Part shown: positions 11,400 through 24,217 of the stretch, piece after piece
How the letters are laid out: the number at the start of each line of letters is the position of its first letter
How positions within the stretch are numbered: position 1 is the first letter of the stretch
Assembly (NCBI RefSeq): GCF_027595985.1
Contig: NC_073302.1
Location: 10,108,966 to 10,172,965 of the forward strand
DNA: 64,000 nt
From: Sorex araneus
Taxonomy: Eukaryota > Chordata > Mammalia > Eulipotyphla > Soricidae
Direction of reading: 5' to 3'
Made by a program: the position numbers and the translations under genes
Notes under the pieces: generated by a model
The model's database searches: none
What the model saw: the letters and a program-made list of their open reading frames with translations, nothing else
Told to the model about the DNA's origin: nothing

Positions 11400-14185
11400 C
11401 TTCCAAACATTTAAAGAGGACATATTGCCAGTTCTTTTCAAGCTATTCCAGGAAATCTAGGAAATGGAAACACTCCCAAACAGTTTCAATTAGGCACATA
11501 TAACCCTAATATGAAGGGCAAACCAGACAACAAAAAAAGAAACTAACAGGCCAATATCTCTGATGAACACAAATGTGAAGATCCTTAAGAAAATATTAGC
11601 AAAGAGATCAAACAACTCATCAAAAAGATAACTTACCACGACCAAGTGGGACTCATCATGGGTATGCAAGTATGTTTTAGTATTTGTGAATCAGTCAGCG
11701 TAATTCATCATATCACTGAAAGAAAAGTTAAAAACCATATGATCATTCCAATGCATGCAGAGAAAGCATTTGCCAAGATCTAGCAACAGTTATGATGCAA
11801 ACTCTCACCAAATGGGTATAGAAGGGACTTTCAACAGTACAATCAAAACTATCTACCACAAGTCCATGAGAAACATAATCATCAATGGGGTAAAACTAAG
11901 AGCCTTCCCTCTAAGATAAGGGACAAGATGCCCAGTGTCACCACTTTTGTTCAGTAGAGTACTGGAACTAATTACAATAGCAGTTAAGCAAGAAAAGGAT
12001 ATTAAGGACAACAAGATAGGAATGGAAGTAATCAAGCTCTCAGTATTTAAAGATGATATGATACTATATTTGGAGAACACCAAAGCCTATACCAAGAAAC
12101 TACCACAAACTATAGGTGTGTATAGGAAAGTCACAGCTACAAAATCAATACGGAAATTCCATGGCTTTCCAAAAGTCAAATAATGAGAGAGAAGAAAGAG
12201 ATGAAAAAAGAAATCCCATTCACATGTTTGACCCAGAAAGTCAAGTGCCTCGGATTCAGCTTTACTAAGGAGGTAAAGGACCTGTACAAAGAAAACTACA
12301 AATCGGTACTTCAACAAGTTAAAGAGGACATGAGGAAATGGAAAAAAGGCATGGCTCATGGATTGGGAGAACTAACTCTGTCAAAATGCCAATATTCCCC
12401 AAAGCATTATACAGATTCAATGTGAGCCTATAAGAATACCCATGACATTCTTTAAAGAAGTGTATCAAACACTCATGAAATTCATATGGAACAACAAACC
12501 GCCACTAATAGCTAAAGCAATTCTGTGGTAAAGAAGATGGGTGGCACCACCAACCCAACCTCAAACTGTACTACAAAGTGGTAATAATTAAAACAGCTTG
12601 GTAGTGAAAGAAACACAGAGCAGTAGACTAATCGAACAGGATTGAATATCTTTACACACACATGCAAATATGTGTTTCTCTAATCGTTGATTAGGGAAAA
12701 AATGTGAAGTGGAGCAAGGAAAGCGTCTCTAACAAATGGTGCTGGCAAAAACTGACAGATAAGTGCAATAAACTGAACTCAGACATTTACCTAACACCAT
12801 GCACAAAAGTCAGACAAAATGGATTAAAGACCTCAACATCAGACTGGAATCCATAAGGTACATTGCAGACAAGGTTGGCAAAACCCTCCATGACACTGAA
12901 GGTAAAAGTATCTTCAAAGGTGACGCACCAATGACGACATGGAAACAGAGATAAACAAAAGGGACTGTCTTAAATTAAGAAGCTTCTGGATCTCTAAAGA
13001 AACATTGACCAGAACACAAAGACCATCTACAGAGTGGGAAAGGATATTCACCCAATACCTATCTGAGAAAGGGATATACAAGGATATACAAAGAACTGGG
13101 TGAACTCTACAAGAAGAAACATCCGATTTCATAAAAAAATGGGTCGATGAAATAAACAAAAACTTTCTCAAAGAAAAAATATGAATGGCCAAAAATCATA
13201 TGAAAAATTGCTCCACACCACCAATCACAGGGAAATGCAGATCATAAAACAATGAGATATCATTTCACACCACACAGACTGGCCCACATCCAAAAGAACA
13301 AACACAACCAGTGTTGGTGTGGATGTGTGGAAAAAAGGACTCTCGTTCACTGCTGGTGGGAATGCCGACTGGTTAAGCCCTTTTGGAAAACAGTATGGAC
13401 GTTTCACAAAAAATTAGAAATGGAGATCTCATTTAACCCAGCAATACCACGTTGGGGAATATATCCTGGGGATGAAAAAGGTGTAGAAAAAATTACATCT
13501 GCACTCAAATATTTATTGAGGCACTATTTACAAAAAGCAAGAGTCTGGAAAAAAAATGAATACTAGAGAACAGATGATTCGCTAAAGAAACTTTGGTACA
13601 TCTACACAATGGAATACTATGCAGCTGTTAGAAATAAGTCATGAAATTTGCGTATAAATAGTTAACATGGTGAGTATTATGCTAAGTGAAATGAGTCAGT
13701 AAGTAAGAGACAGACATAGAAGGACTGCACTCACTTGTGGAATATAAAATAACAAAAGGGAGATTAAAACCCAAGGATAGTAGAGATAAGGACCAGGAGG
13801 ATTGCTCCACGGCTTGGAAGCCGGCCTCACATGATGGGGGAAAAAACAGCTGAGATAGAGAAGGGACCACCAAGTAAAGGATGATTAGAGGGTCCACTCA
13901 GGTTTGGAGATGTGTGCTGAAAGTATACTAAATACCAAATATGATAGACATTTAATACCTGTATTGCAAACCACAACACCCAAAAGGAGAGAGAGAGTAA
14001 AATGGAGTGCACGCTATAACAGAGATACAGGGGTGGGGTGGGAATGGTGGGAGGGATACTGGGAACATTAGTGGTTGAGATTGGCACTGGTGGAGGGATG
14101 GGTACTTGATCAATGTATGGCTGAAATGTAAGCACATAAGTTTGTAATGCTGTAACTGTACCTCAGGTGACTCATTAAAAATTAA

Positions 14186-14216
<31 letters not shown>

Positions 14217-14219
14217 ATC
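11400..14219 (+). mobile_element. Old L1 (L1-B): RT to 3' end (unit 1)
   Basis: Rest of L1-B: the reverse transcriptase with FKDD in place of FADD (about 12045-12056), the ORF2 C-terminus, a 3' UTR with G-rich runs (about 14030-14080), and an (AAAT)n tail at 14178-14219. Many stops and small indels; no frame exceeds about 105 codons. The same element in unit 2 is split by L1-C. Confidence 0.85.
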
Positions 14220-15107
14220 AGAAATATGCTACTCCCCTAGAAAAACAAGTATTTTGAAATTCTTTATTTTGAAAACTTTTAAACTAATTTATCATTTTTT
14301 TCGGTGACACAGTATTCATGCAGAACTTGGCAGCCATGACAGAAATTTCTTTTTTATAAGATACTGTTTCAGAGTTTCTGCGGATAGTTCATTTATTGGG
14401 TTACAGCCAAAAATATTCTATTCAAAGTCTTTGCTCAAGAGAAAAATTCTGAACAGTGAAACAACAGAAGTTTCCCTATTCCAAAATAACCTAAAAGGCG
14501 CCATTCTAGTGTGTTAATAAGGATGCATTAAAAAGTCATATCCTTCATACTGAGGTAAAGTAAATCCAAGAATGTATAGGAATTGTATAGGAATTCGGTT
14601 ATCAAAGTAAACCTCCGGATTTAAAACACAATAGCGCTCTGACCCGAAAGTGGATTACCCAGATCAAAGAGCAGACTGCTCTGTGTCAGGACACCAGCAG
14701 AGGATGTCTGGCGTCCAATAATCTGACTCAAGTGCCGCCAATTTTACCCCAGGTCAAGAACTCTTCAAAGCCAATGGTGCTTTCTTATCTTACACATATT
14801 TTTGTGAATTGAATATAATTCATTATAACATTTTTTTGTGAATTGATTTTTCACCTTGCCATTTGCTGTGTTTTTTTGTTTCTAACAGTCTTTAAATGGC
14901 ATCCTTCATTCTTTCCACATTCTATATTATTTCATCTGAAAAATCAGGGTAATTTATTTATTTTAAATTCACAATTTTTAATTTATTTATGTTGAATAAT
15001 TGTTGCATTTAGTACTCCCAATTTTGTGGATTATTGGACATACTATGGATATGAAGTGGAAATAGTGGGCATCTTTGCCTCCTGCTTGGTCTCAGAGGGA
15101 ATCTCTT
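14220..15107. other. Non-repetitive-looking stretch between L1-B and L1-D
   Basis: AT-rich DNA shared with unit 2 at 43276-44170. I see no gene, RNA or known repeat. The only open frames are short and not conserved between the two units. It ends at the L1-D target site AGAGGGAATCTCTT (15094-15107). Confidence 0.7.
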
Positions 15108-15639
15108 TTTTTTTATTTATTTTTAATTATTGAATCCCCATGAGGGTACATTTACAGATTTATACATTTTTGTGCTCATGTTTCCCCATACAAAGTTTCA
15201 GAACCCATCCCTTCACCAGTGCCCATTCTCCACCACCAGTACACCCAACATCCCTCCTACCCTCCCCAATCCCATCTCCCCCCACCCCATCCCGCCACTG
15301 TGGCAGGGCATTTCCTTTTGTTCTCTCTCTCTCTTTAGGTGTTGTGGTTCGCAATAGAGGTGTTGAGTGGCCACTGTGTTCAGTCTCTAGTCCACATTCG
15401 CCCGCATCACCCTTCTCCCGCTTGGCCTCCGACCGCATTACACTTGGTGATTCCTTCTCTGAGTTGCTCTCTCCCCAGAATGTGCGGCCAGCTTCCAAGC
15501 CCTGGAGTCAACCCCCTGGTATTTATTTCTATTATTCTTCTATTCTTGGGTGTTAGTCTCGTACTCTGTTATTCTATATTCCACAGATGAGTGCAATATT
15601 TCTATGTCTGTTTCTCTTTCTGACTCCTTTCACTTAGCA

Positions 15640-18600
15640 TGATACTTTCCATGCCGATCCACTTATACGCAAAATTCATGACCTCCTTTTTTCTAACAGC
15701 TGCATAGTATTCCATTGTATAGATGTACCAAAGTTTCTTCAACCAGTCATCTGTTCTAGGGCACTGGGTTTTTTTCCAGATTCTGGCTATTGTAAACATT
15801 GCTGCAATGAACATATAAGTGCAGATGTCATTTCGACTATACTTTTTAGCTTCTCTCGGATATATTACCAGCAGTGGTATTGCTGGGTCAAATGGGAGCT
15901 CAATATCTATTTTTTTGAGAATATTCCATATTGTTTTCCAAAAGGGCTGAACCAGTCGGCATTCCCACCAGCAGTGTAGAAGGGTCCCTTTCTCCCCACA
16001 TCCTCTCCAACAGCGGTTGCTTTTGTTCTTTTGACTTGTGCTAGTCTCTGTGGTGTGAGATGGTATCTCATGGTTGTTTTGATCTGCATCTCCATGATGA
16101 TTAGTGATGTGGAACACTTTTTCATGTGCCTTTTGGCCATTTGTATCTCTTCCTTGGTAAAGTTTCTGTTCATTTCTTCACCCCATTTTCTGATGGGGTT
16201 GGATGTTTTCTTCTTGTAGAGTTCATCCAGTGCTTTATATACCATTGATATCAACCCCTTATCTGATGGGTATTGGGTGAATATCCTTTCCCATTCTGTA
16301 CATAGTCTTTGTATACTGGTCACTGTATCTTTTGCGGTGCAGAGGCTTTTTAGTTTAATGTAGTCCCATCTGTTAATCTCTGTTTCTACTAGATTGCTTA
16401 GTTCCATGTCATCTTTGAATATACCCTTATCTTCAATATCGTGGAGGGTTTTGCCGACCTTGTTTTCAATGAACCTTATGGTTTGTGGTCTAATGTTGAG
16501 GTCTTTAATCCATTTTGATCTGACAGGTTGAGGTCTAAGCTCATTCTTTTGCATTTTTTTGTCCAGTTGTTCCAGCAACATTTGCTAAAGAGGCTTTCCT
16601 TGCTCCACTTCACATCTCTTGCTCCTTGATCAAAGATGAGCTGATCATACATTTGGGGTTGTGTGTTGGTATATTCCACCCTGTTCTATTGGTCTTCAGC
16701 TCTGCCTTTGTTCCAGTACCATGCTGTTTTAATTGTTACTGCTTTGTAATAAAGTTTGAGGTTGGGTGTTGGAATATTTCCCCTTTTCCAGCTGCCTTCT
16801 GGAGTTTTGTCATAGAAACCTTTTGTCACAGAAACCTAGCTGATCTTTGACCCACAGATCTAAGGTGCTAGCCAGGCATGATTTGACTTTGTAGATTCCA
16901 GGCTCTGGCCCAGCCTAGTCTTTGGGATGTAAATTTCAGGTGCTGTCTAGTTTGTAATTGACATGTAGATTTCTTGCTGCAGCCCAGCCTGGTCTTTGGG
17001 ATGTAAATCCGAGTGCTTTCAGCCCAAAGAAGGCTTTGGTTTTGTTTTTGTATCTTCTTTCCAGGGGCCTAGATTAAGGGCCTGCAGATACAAGAGAATT
17101 ATGTTGCCTCAATGTTCTTCCGGTAAGATCTTTTGGTGCTTTTGGTGACATCAATGTATTGCGCCCTTTGGAAGGGCCATGATCAATAAAAGGGGTTTAG
17201 AGAGAAGGTGAGGGGGCGGAAAGTGTATAGAGAGCGGAAAGGTGTAGAGAGGTTGGGAAGAGTGTATAGAGAGAAGATTGGAATAAACTGCAAGTGAGAC
17301 CAACCATCATGGCTCCGTTCCTTCCTTCGCCTGCCACCTCTTTGCCATCAAACTCCCCGGGGTGGGGGAAGTGGCCAGAGGCTACCGAACTCGGGTGGCG
17401 GGAGAGACAGCTGCTGCCCTAGGCCCTGTGCCTGGCTCGGTGCGGCGTCCCTTCCCTTGCCCGCGCCTTTTCTTTTTATTTTTATACAGTTGGGGAGGGT
17501 GATGCCTCCCATCGTCTTTTTCCCAGGAATTGTTTTAGCTATCCGTGGGCGTTTGTTGTTCCATATGAATTTTAGGATTGCTTGATCCATTTCTTTGAAG
17601 AATGTCATGGGTATCCTTATAGGGATCACGTTGAATCTTTACAATGCTTTGGGGAGTATTGCCATTTTGACAACATTGATTCTCCCTATCCATGAGCGGG
17701 GTATATGTTTACATTTCCTCATGTCCTCTTTTATTTCATGGAGTAACGTTTTATAGTTTTCTTTGTAGAGGTCTTTTACTTCCTTGGTTAAGCTGATTCA
17801 GAGGTACTTGATTTTCTGTGGTACGATTGTCAATGGGATTGCTATTTTCATGTCCCTTTCTTCTGCCTCATTGTTTGTGTATAGGAAGGCCATGGATTTT
17901 TGGGTATTGATTTTGTAGCCTGTAACTTTATTGTATAAGTCTATTGTTTCTAAGAGTGTCTTAGTAGAGGCTTTAGGCTTCTCTAGATATAGTATCATAT
18001 TGTCTGCAAATAGTGAGAGTTTGATTTCTTCCTTTCCTATCTGGATGCCCTTAATCTCTTTTTCTTGTCTAATAGCTATCGCAAGTACATCCAGTACTAT
18101 ATTGAAGAGAATTGGTGAGAGTGGGAATCCTTGTCTTGTGCCTGATCTTAGAGGAAAGGCCCTTAGTTTTTCCCCGTTGAAGATAATGCTTGCCCTAGGC
18201 TTGTGGTAGATTGCTTCGACTATCTTGAGGAAAGTTCCTCCAAAACCCATTTTGGTGAGGGTTTTCATCATGAACGGATGTTGGATCTTGTCAAATGCTA
18301 TCTCTGCATCTATTCATATGATCATATGGTTTTTATCTTTACTTTTGTTGATATGATGGATTATGTTGATTGATTTCCAAATGTTAAACCATCCTTGCAT
18401 CCCCGGGATGAATCCAACTTGGTCATGATGTATGATCTTTTTGATGAGTTGTTGGATCCTATTTGCTAATATTTAGTTGAGAATCTTTGCATCGTTGTTC
18501 ATCAGGGATATTGGTCTGTAATTTTCTTTCTTTGTGGTGTCTTTGTTTGCTTTTTGTATTAGAGAGATGAGTGCTTCATAGAAACTGTTTGGGAGAGTTA

Positions 18601-20108
18601 CTTTTTTGCAATTTCCTTGAAAAGTTTGAGGAGAACTGGCAACAGGTCTTCTTGAAATGTTTGGAAGAATTCAGTGGTGAAACCATATGGGCCTGGGCTT
18701 TTGTTTTGGAGGAGATTTTTGATTACAGTTTCAATATCCTTAACATTGATGGGTCTATTCAGGTATTCCAAGTCTTCTTTGTTCAGTCTTGGGAGATTGT
18801 AGGAATCAAGGAATTCATCCATTTCTTTTAGGTTCTCCTGTTTTGTGGCGTATAGACCCTCAAAGAAGTCTCTAATGATCTTTTGAATCTCACTGGTTTC
18901 TGTCATGATGTCCCCCTTTGCATTTCTGATTCGATTTATTAGGGTTCTCTCTCTTTCTTTCTTTGTGAGTCTTGTTAGAGGTTTATAATCTTATTTATTT
19001 TCTCGAAGAACCAGCTCTTTGTTTCATTGATCTTTTGGATTGTTTTTTTGGTTTCAATGTCATTAATTTCTGCTCTAATTTTTATTATTTCTTTCCTTCG
19101 GTCTGGTTTGGAGTCCTTTTTCTGGTCCTTTTCTAAGGTCTTGAGTCGTGAAGTCAAGCTATCTATGTGGGTCCTTTCTTCCTTCCTGAGGAATGCTTGG
19201 AGAGCTCTACATTTTCCCCTTAACACGGCTTTATCTGCGTCCCATAGGATTTGGTAGCTCATGTCTTTATTCTCATTTGTTTCTAAGCATCTTTTGTTTT
19301 CTTCCTTGATTTCCTTCCTGACCGACTCATTGTTCAACATTGTATTGTTTAATTTCCAGGTGTTTTGTTTGATTTGGTTCTCCGTGTCGGTGAGTGGTTA
19401 GCTTCTATCTTCAGCGCTTCATGGTCTGAAAAGATGGTTGATACAATTTCTATTTTTCCTATTCTAATGAGGTATGTTCTGGGGCCCAGTACATGGTCCA
19501 TTTTAGAAAATGTTCCATGTGCACTGGAAAAGAATGTGTATTCTTTCTTTTGGGGGTGTAAAGCTCTGTATAGGTCTATTAGGCCTCTCTCTTCAATTTC
19601 TTCTTTCAGAGTCAGTGTTTCCTTGCTGAGTTTTGTTCTTGTCGATCTATCTAGAGGCGATAAGGCCGTATTGAAGTCTCCGACTACTATTGTGCTGTTC
19701 GTGATGTCCTCTTTGAAGTCTGTTAGGAGTTCTTTTAAATATTTAGCCTGTCATTCATTAGGAGCGTATAAGTTTAAGAGTGTGATTTCTTCCTGCTTTA
19801 CATATCCGTTGATAAATAGAAAATGACCTTCGCTGTCCCTTTTAATATTTTTCAACCTGAAGTCTATGTTGCTGGATACCAGGATGTCCACTCCAGCTTT
19901 TTTAAGGGAGTTGTGTGCTTGCAGGATTGTTTTCCATCCTTTGACTTTGAGTCTACGTTTACTCTGTTTGTTCAGGTGTGTTTCTTAAAGGCAGCAGAAT
20001 GTTGGGTTTAATTTCCGGAACCGTTTTGCCACTCGGTGTCTCTTTATGGGTGCATTTAGGCCGTTGACATTGAGAGAGATTATTGTGATAGGGTTTTGTG
20101 TTATCTTT
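15640..20108 (-). pseudogene. L1-D ORF2p pseudogene
   Basis: Reading leftward: the endonuclease region (about 20100-19350), linker, RT and the C-terminal domain. The longest open RT piece (17798-18271) contains [20 protein letters not shown] and FADN, where the second catalytic aspartate of FADD is replaced. The endonuclease motif region near 19995 contains an in-frame stop. The frame is split by the LTR at 16767-17488. The end at about 15640 is approximate. Confidence 0.85.
16767..17488 (+). mobile_element. Solo LTR of an endogenous retrovirus
   Basis: A 722-bp block begins TGTTGG and ends ATACA (TG...CA termini). It is flanked by GTTGGG on both sides (16761-16766 and 17489-17494), a 6-bp target duplication as made by beta-type (class II) retroviral integrases. 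It interrupts the L1-D ORF2 exactly; removing it restores the L1 order seen in L1-C. An AATAAAAGG box near 17185 and AATAAAC near 17283 could be the TATA-like and polyadenylation signals of a plus-oriented LTR. No internal viral genes remain, consistent with LTR-LTR recombination. Confidence 0.88.
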
Positions 20109-20149
20109 CTGTGGTATTTGTTGTTCTTATGGGGTTCCTCCTTGTCTTA

Positions 20150-21098
20150 CAGTAGCCCCTTTAGACTTTCTTTTAAGTTTGGTTTTGAGTCTATGAAGTT
20201 CCTGAGCTGTTGTTTATCCGAGAAATAGTGTATGGTTCCTTCGAGTTTGAGTGAGAGTTAAGCCGGATAAAGTATTCTTGGTGAGTTGTTCATTACGTTG
20301 AGTTTTTTCACTATGTCCCACCATTGTCTTCGGGCTCAGAGGGTTTCCTCTCACAGGTCTGCTGTAAATCTGAGGGGTGCTACTTTGTATGTGATTTCCT
20401 TCTTTGACCTTGCTGCTTGCAGAATTGTGTCTCTATCCATAGCATCCTTCATTCTGACTATGATATGCCTTGGAGTCTTTTTATTTCGGTCTCTTTTTTG
20501 CTGGTACTCTTCGGAATCCTTGGATCTGGATGCCTGCCTTCTCCAGCTCTGGGAATTTCTTAGCAATGATGTATTGGACTGTGTTTTTTTCATTGGGGCT
20601 ACTTCCCTGTGGTTCTGGTACTCCAATGATTCTTATGTCGTTCCTTTTGAAGTCATCCCCCTGGGCTATGGTTCGCTCTATAGCCTTTTTGAGGTCTTTG
20701 GCCATGATTTGTTGTTGTCTATGAGCTTTCTGCAGCTCATCTTCCAGGTCGCTGATTCTGTCTTCGGCTGTATTCATTCTACTGTTGAGGGCATCTAGTG
20801 AGATTTTTAATTCATCGACCAATTCCTTTATTTGTGTGACTTCCATTCGTAGGTTTGAAATTTCTGCTCTCATTTCTTCCTGCATTTTCTTGGTAGACCG
20901 TTCCAGTGCTTCATTCATCTACTCACTGAACTTATTGGATATCAGTTCCATGGTTGCTTGGAGTAGGTCGACTCTCCTCCATATTTCCTTTCTGAATTGT
21001 TTACCTGAGTGGTCGTAGATGTGAGTAGCTCCAGTTGATGTTTCTGGAATCTTTTCTTCTCCCTCTCTTCATGAAGGGGATTTTCGCTGCTTCTTCAT
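20150..21098 (-). pseudogene. L1-D ORF1p pseudogene
   Basis: The start is placed at the minus-strand ATG at 21098 (MKKQRKSP-like), matching L1-A and L1-C. A coiled coil is seen in 20481-20918 (LDALNSRMNTAEDRISDLED), leading into the RRM core RNDIRIIGVPEPQG. A frameshift near 20490-20620 separates this from the C-terminal RNA-binding part ending RHIIVRMKDAMDRDTILQAA. Truncated relative to a working ORF1p of about 300 residues. Confidence 0.82.
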
Positions 21099-21563
21099 AT
21101 TGTTACGGAAGTATAGAGTTGGAAATTTGTAGTTATCTATTCCTATTCTCTCTTGCTGTGGAAAGGAGGTCTCATTTTGCTAAACTTCCCTTATTCACTG
21201 ACAGCTTTTATAGTTTCAAACTTAGCTAATGGATATTTTGCATGAGTGGTTGAGATGGCTAAAGTGATTTTCAAAGAAATAGACAATAACTATTGTGCTG
21301 AGGTAACAAATAATAATTTTGACCGCTCTGACAGAATGCCACGCCCACTTTGATACCACGCCCACTAAGATACAGGCCACGCCCCCAGTGTCTTCCTGTT
21401 AGAGAGCCAGGCAGGAAGACCTCAGGAGGCGGGAAGCAGGGGATGGGAGGGCAAGGCCGAGGGTCAGTGTCGGTACTTGGTGGGCCAGCCGCAGTTAGAG
21501 AGCCAGATCGGGAGATGGGGTACGCAGGACACGGGGCGGGGCAGCTCTGAGAGAGAATCTCTT

Positions 21564-21838
21564 AACCATTGAACATAATGTTATCTATGGAAGGAACAGA
21601 AAGAGCATAAAACCATTCATTTAGGGTCTTGAGGAAGAAGTACAAACATCTCGTTGGTGGGCAGCCAGGCGTTCTTTTGACATCTGGTGGAATCAGTCGG
21701 TAATGTCTCTAGTCTAGTGAAATATATATGGCAGAATATACATGTAATATGAACTTGAGGGGAAGATTTAGCGGGACAAGACAGGTTAAAGGAAAACTTG
21801 CAAAGGATAGTGTGCATGAACTTTTGTGTTTGCATTAC
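21564..21838. repeat. Left ~230-bp direct repeat flanking L1-E, with RTE fragment (unit 1)
   Basis: The first half (about 21585-21718) is an antisense RTE 3' fragment: compare GGTGGGCAGCCAGGCGTTCT with the RTE at 30900. The second half (about 21720-21835) is non-RTE DNA containing GGGACAAGACAGGTTAAAGG. The same two-part block, more diverged, recurs in direct orientation at 25441-25668 beyond L1-E. Both blocks are also present in unit 2. Confidence 0.75.
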
Positions 21839-22900
21839 ACTCATGCTGTGATCGTTTATCTATCCCTCCACCAGTGCCCATTCACCTCCACCAATGATCC
21901 CAGTATCCCTCTCACCACGCCCACCCCATCCCCTACCACCCCATACTGCCTCTGCGCCAGGGCATTCCATTATGTTTTCTCTTCTGTTGCGTGTTGTAGT
22001 TTGCAATAGATGTGTTGAGTAGCCTTCATATTCGGTCTATAGTCCACTTTTACTTCGCATCTTCCAACTGAAATGGGTACTCCCAACATCCTCTACTTGG
22101 TGTTCCCTTCTCTATCTCAACTGCTTTTCTCCCAGCATGTGAGGCCAGTTTCCAAGCTTTGGACAGACCTCCTGGTCCTTATCTCTACAACTCTTGGGTG
22201 TTAGTCTCTCACTCTGTTATTTAATATTGCACAGATGAGTGCAATCTTGCTATGTGTGTCTCTCTCTTTCTGACTCAATTCACTTAACATGATACTTTCC
22301 AGGTTGATCCACTAATATGCAAATGTCATGACTTCATCTTTTCTAACAGCTGCATAGTATTCCATTGTGTAGTTTTACCAGAGTTTCTCTAACCAGTCAT
22401 CTGTTTTTTGGGCACTCTGGTTTTTTCCAGACATTGGCTATCATAAATAGTGCTTCAGTGAACATACAAATGCAGATGTCATTTCTCCTGTACCTTTTTG
22501 CCTCTCCAGGATATACTATTCAAAGGAGTGATATTTCTGGGTCAAATTGGAACTCAATTTCTAATTTTTTGAGAAGCGTCATATTGTTTTCCAAAATGGC
22601 TGACCCAGTTGGTATTCGCAACAGCAGTGAAGGAGAGTCCCTTTCTCCCCACATCCACGCTAATACTGGTTGCTTTTGAACTTTTGGATGTGGGCCAGTC
22701 TGTGGCGTGAAATGATCTCATTGTTGTTTTCATCTGAATCTCCCTGATGATTAGTGACATAGAACATTTTCTCATGTGTCTCTTAGCCATTCGGATTTCT
22801 TCTTTGGGAAAATTTATGTTCATTTCCATGCCCCACTTTTTGATCGAGTTGGAGGTTTTGTTCTTGTAGAGTTCAACAAGTGCCTTGTATATCCTTTATC
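21839..22900 (-). mobile_element. Old L1 (L1-E): 3' UTR and ORF2 C-terminus (unit 1)
   Basis: An antisense L1 3' UTR with the CTCCACCAGTGCCCATTCACC signature is followed by the ORF2 C-terminal coding region. Remnants of the cysteine-rich end and of [11 protein letters not shown]-type sequence are readable on the minus strand (22554-22829). No obvious T-run marks the 3' end; the last tens of bases of the L1 seem missing. Interrupted at 22900 by an RTE. Confidence 0.8.
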
Positions 22901-24217
22901 ACTTGTATCACTTGTAATCCTGTTGATCTTTGACTTGCTCGAGCGGGCACCACTAACGTCTCCATTTGTCCCTGTAGCGTTGTAGTGCAGCCCAATGATA
23001 TCTACTTGCTCCAGGAACTGAAAGAGCCTCAAATCGCTCATTCATGGATTTGACGGAGAAATCTGACCATCTAGTTGTTGGGCGGCCATGAGGGCTTCTG
23101 ACATCCCGTGGAATCCAGTCGGTAACAGCTCTAGTCCAGCGGTCATCTCTCAATCGTGTTACATGACCGGTCCCATCTGATTTTTGATGCCATGGAAAAA
23201 GAGACAGCATCCCTGGTTTTTGACCATCGATGGAGGTCAGAACTCCTGATTTCTTCTCTTTTTGAGTGAGACATGATATTCCCAGCATAGCTCTTTCGAT
23301 TCCTCTTTGGGATACCCTAGTAGCATTCTCATCCTGTTTGCATAGGGCTCAGATCTCTGATTCATATGTTAGTGTAGGAAGAATGGTTTAATCGAAAAGA
23401 TGTGCCCAGAGTTGGAGGTTCTTCGATCTCTTAACCACCTCTTCAATGCTCTTTAATGCATTCTACGCTGCTCCCTTCCTCTTGCACAGTTCTGGAACCA
23501 AGTTGCTCCTCATATTGATTTCTCAACCCAGGTACACAACGCTACAGGTTGCTCTCCAGACACACCATAAAACACTTAATATCTATTTACTCACACCATA
23601 TTTGATAGGGCTCAAATTTGGTGTGAACCATGGTAAGACCTCAAAGGGTTATTGCAGGCCGCCCTAAAAGCTTCCTTTCCTCTCGGAGAGCCTGGCAAGC
23701 TACAGAGAGTATTTTGTCCGCACGGCAGAGCCTAGCAAGCTACCCATGGAGTATTCGATCTGCCAACTATAGAAACAACAATTGGCCTCATTCACCTGAC
23801 ACCGAAAGAGACCCAAATACGGCAGCGTTAAGAAAGATGAGCAAAGAGAGGCTAAAAAAATCTCGGGGACAAACTAGACTGCCAAAACGAAATAAAAGTA
23901 AAATGATTGTCTGTACTTTCAACGCACATAAGCTGGCATTAGAATCATCCATCGAGGACCTGATGGTGCAAGCACAGAAGACCAAGTACGACATCACTGG
24001 TCTGACCAAAACTAGGACATATCAATCAAATCACGCTATTTTCAACACTGGAGAAGAATTGTTCCTTGGAACAAGGGAAAACAGAGGCATTGGTGGTGTT
24101 GGTGTCCTTGTCAACTCGAATTTGGCCATGACCATCGATTCATTCGAATACCTAACAAACCAAATTAGAAGATTACGCTTGAATAGGTGTGGCTCCCTGC
24201 CCACAGTTTCTATCTGA
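22901..24217 (-). mobile_element. Twin-primed RTE LINE inside L1-E (unit 1, partly deleted)
   Basis: Left part (about 22901-23560): antisense RTE 3' end, with DDRWTRAVTDWIPRDVRS, GRPTTRWSDFSVKSMNERFE and RYHWAALQRYRDKW readable on the minus strand. Right part (about 23600-24217): the RTE 5' UTR and endonuclease start in the opposite, plus orientation (MIVCTFNAHKLALESSIEDL). This 5'-inversion is the mark of twin priming. The right end is truncated: at 24217 the RTE joins L1-E ORF1 sequence by a private deletion. The better copy is at 45505-47028. Confidence 0.88.

Larger units (their letters stand above)
15108..21549 (-). mobile_element. L1-D: full-length antisense L1, carries a solo LTR
   Basis: A 6.4-kb insertion with AGAGGGAATCTCTT (15094-15107) and AGAGAGAATCTCTT (21550-21563) as target duplication; unit 2 has the empty site near 44158. 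On the minus strand: CpG-rich 5' UTR, ORF1, ORF2, 3' UTR and a T-run (A-tail) at 15104-15113. After subtracting the 722-bp LTR the L1 is about 5.7 kb. ORF2 catalytic FADD reads FADN. Of the L1s here it looks among the least diverged, but it is dead. Confidence 0.92.

Noticed and set aside
14178-14219. The (AAAT)n run as an independent microsatellite of interest
   Set aside because: It is the expanded tail of L1-B.
16767-17488. A full provirus
   Set aside because: Only one 722-bp LTR-like block lies between the 6-bp duplications; no gag, pol or env sequence.
22901-24217. Nematode DNA contamination of the assembly
   Set aside because: The RTE pieces sit inside mammalian L1 with target duplications and are co-duplicated with olfactory receptor genes.
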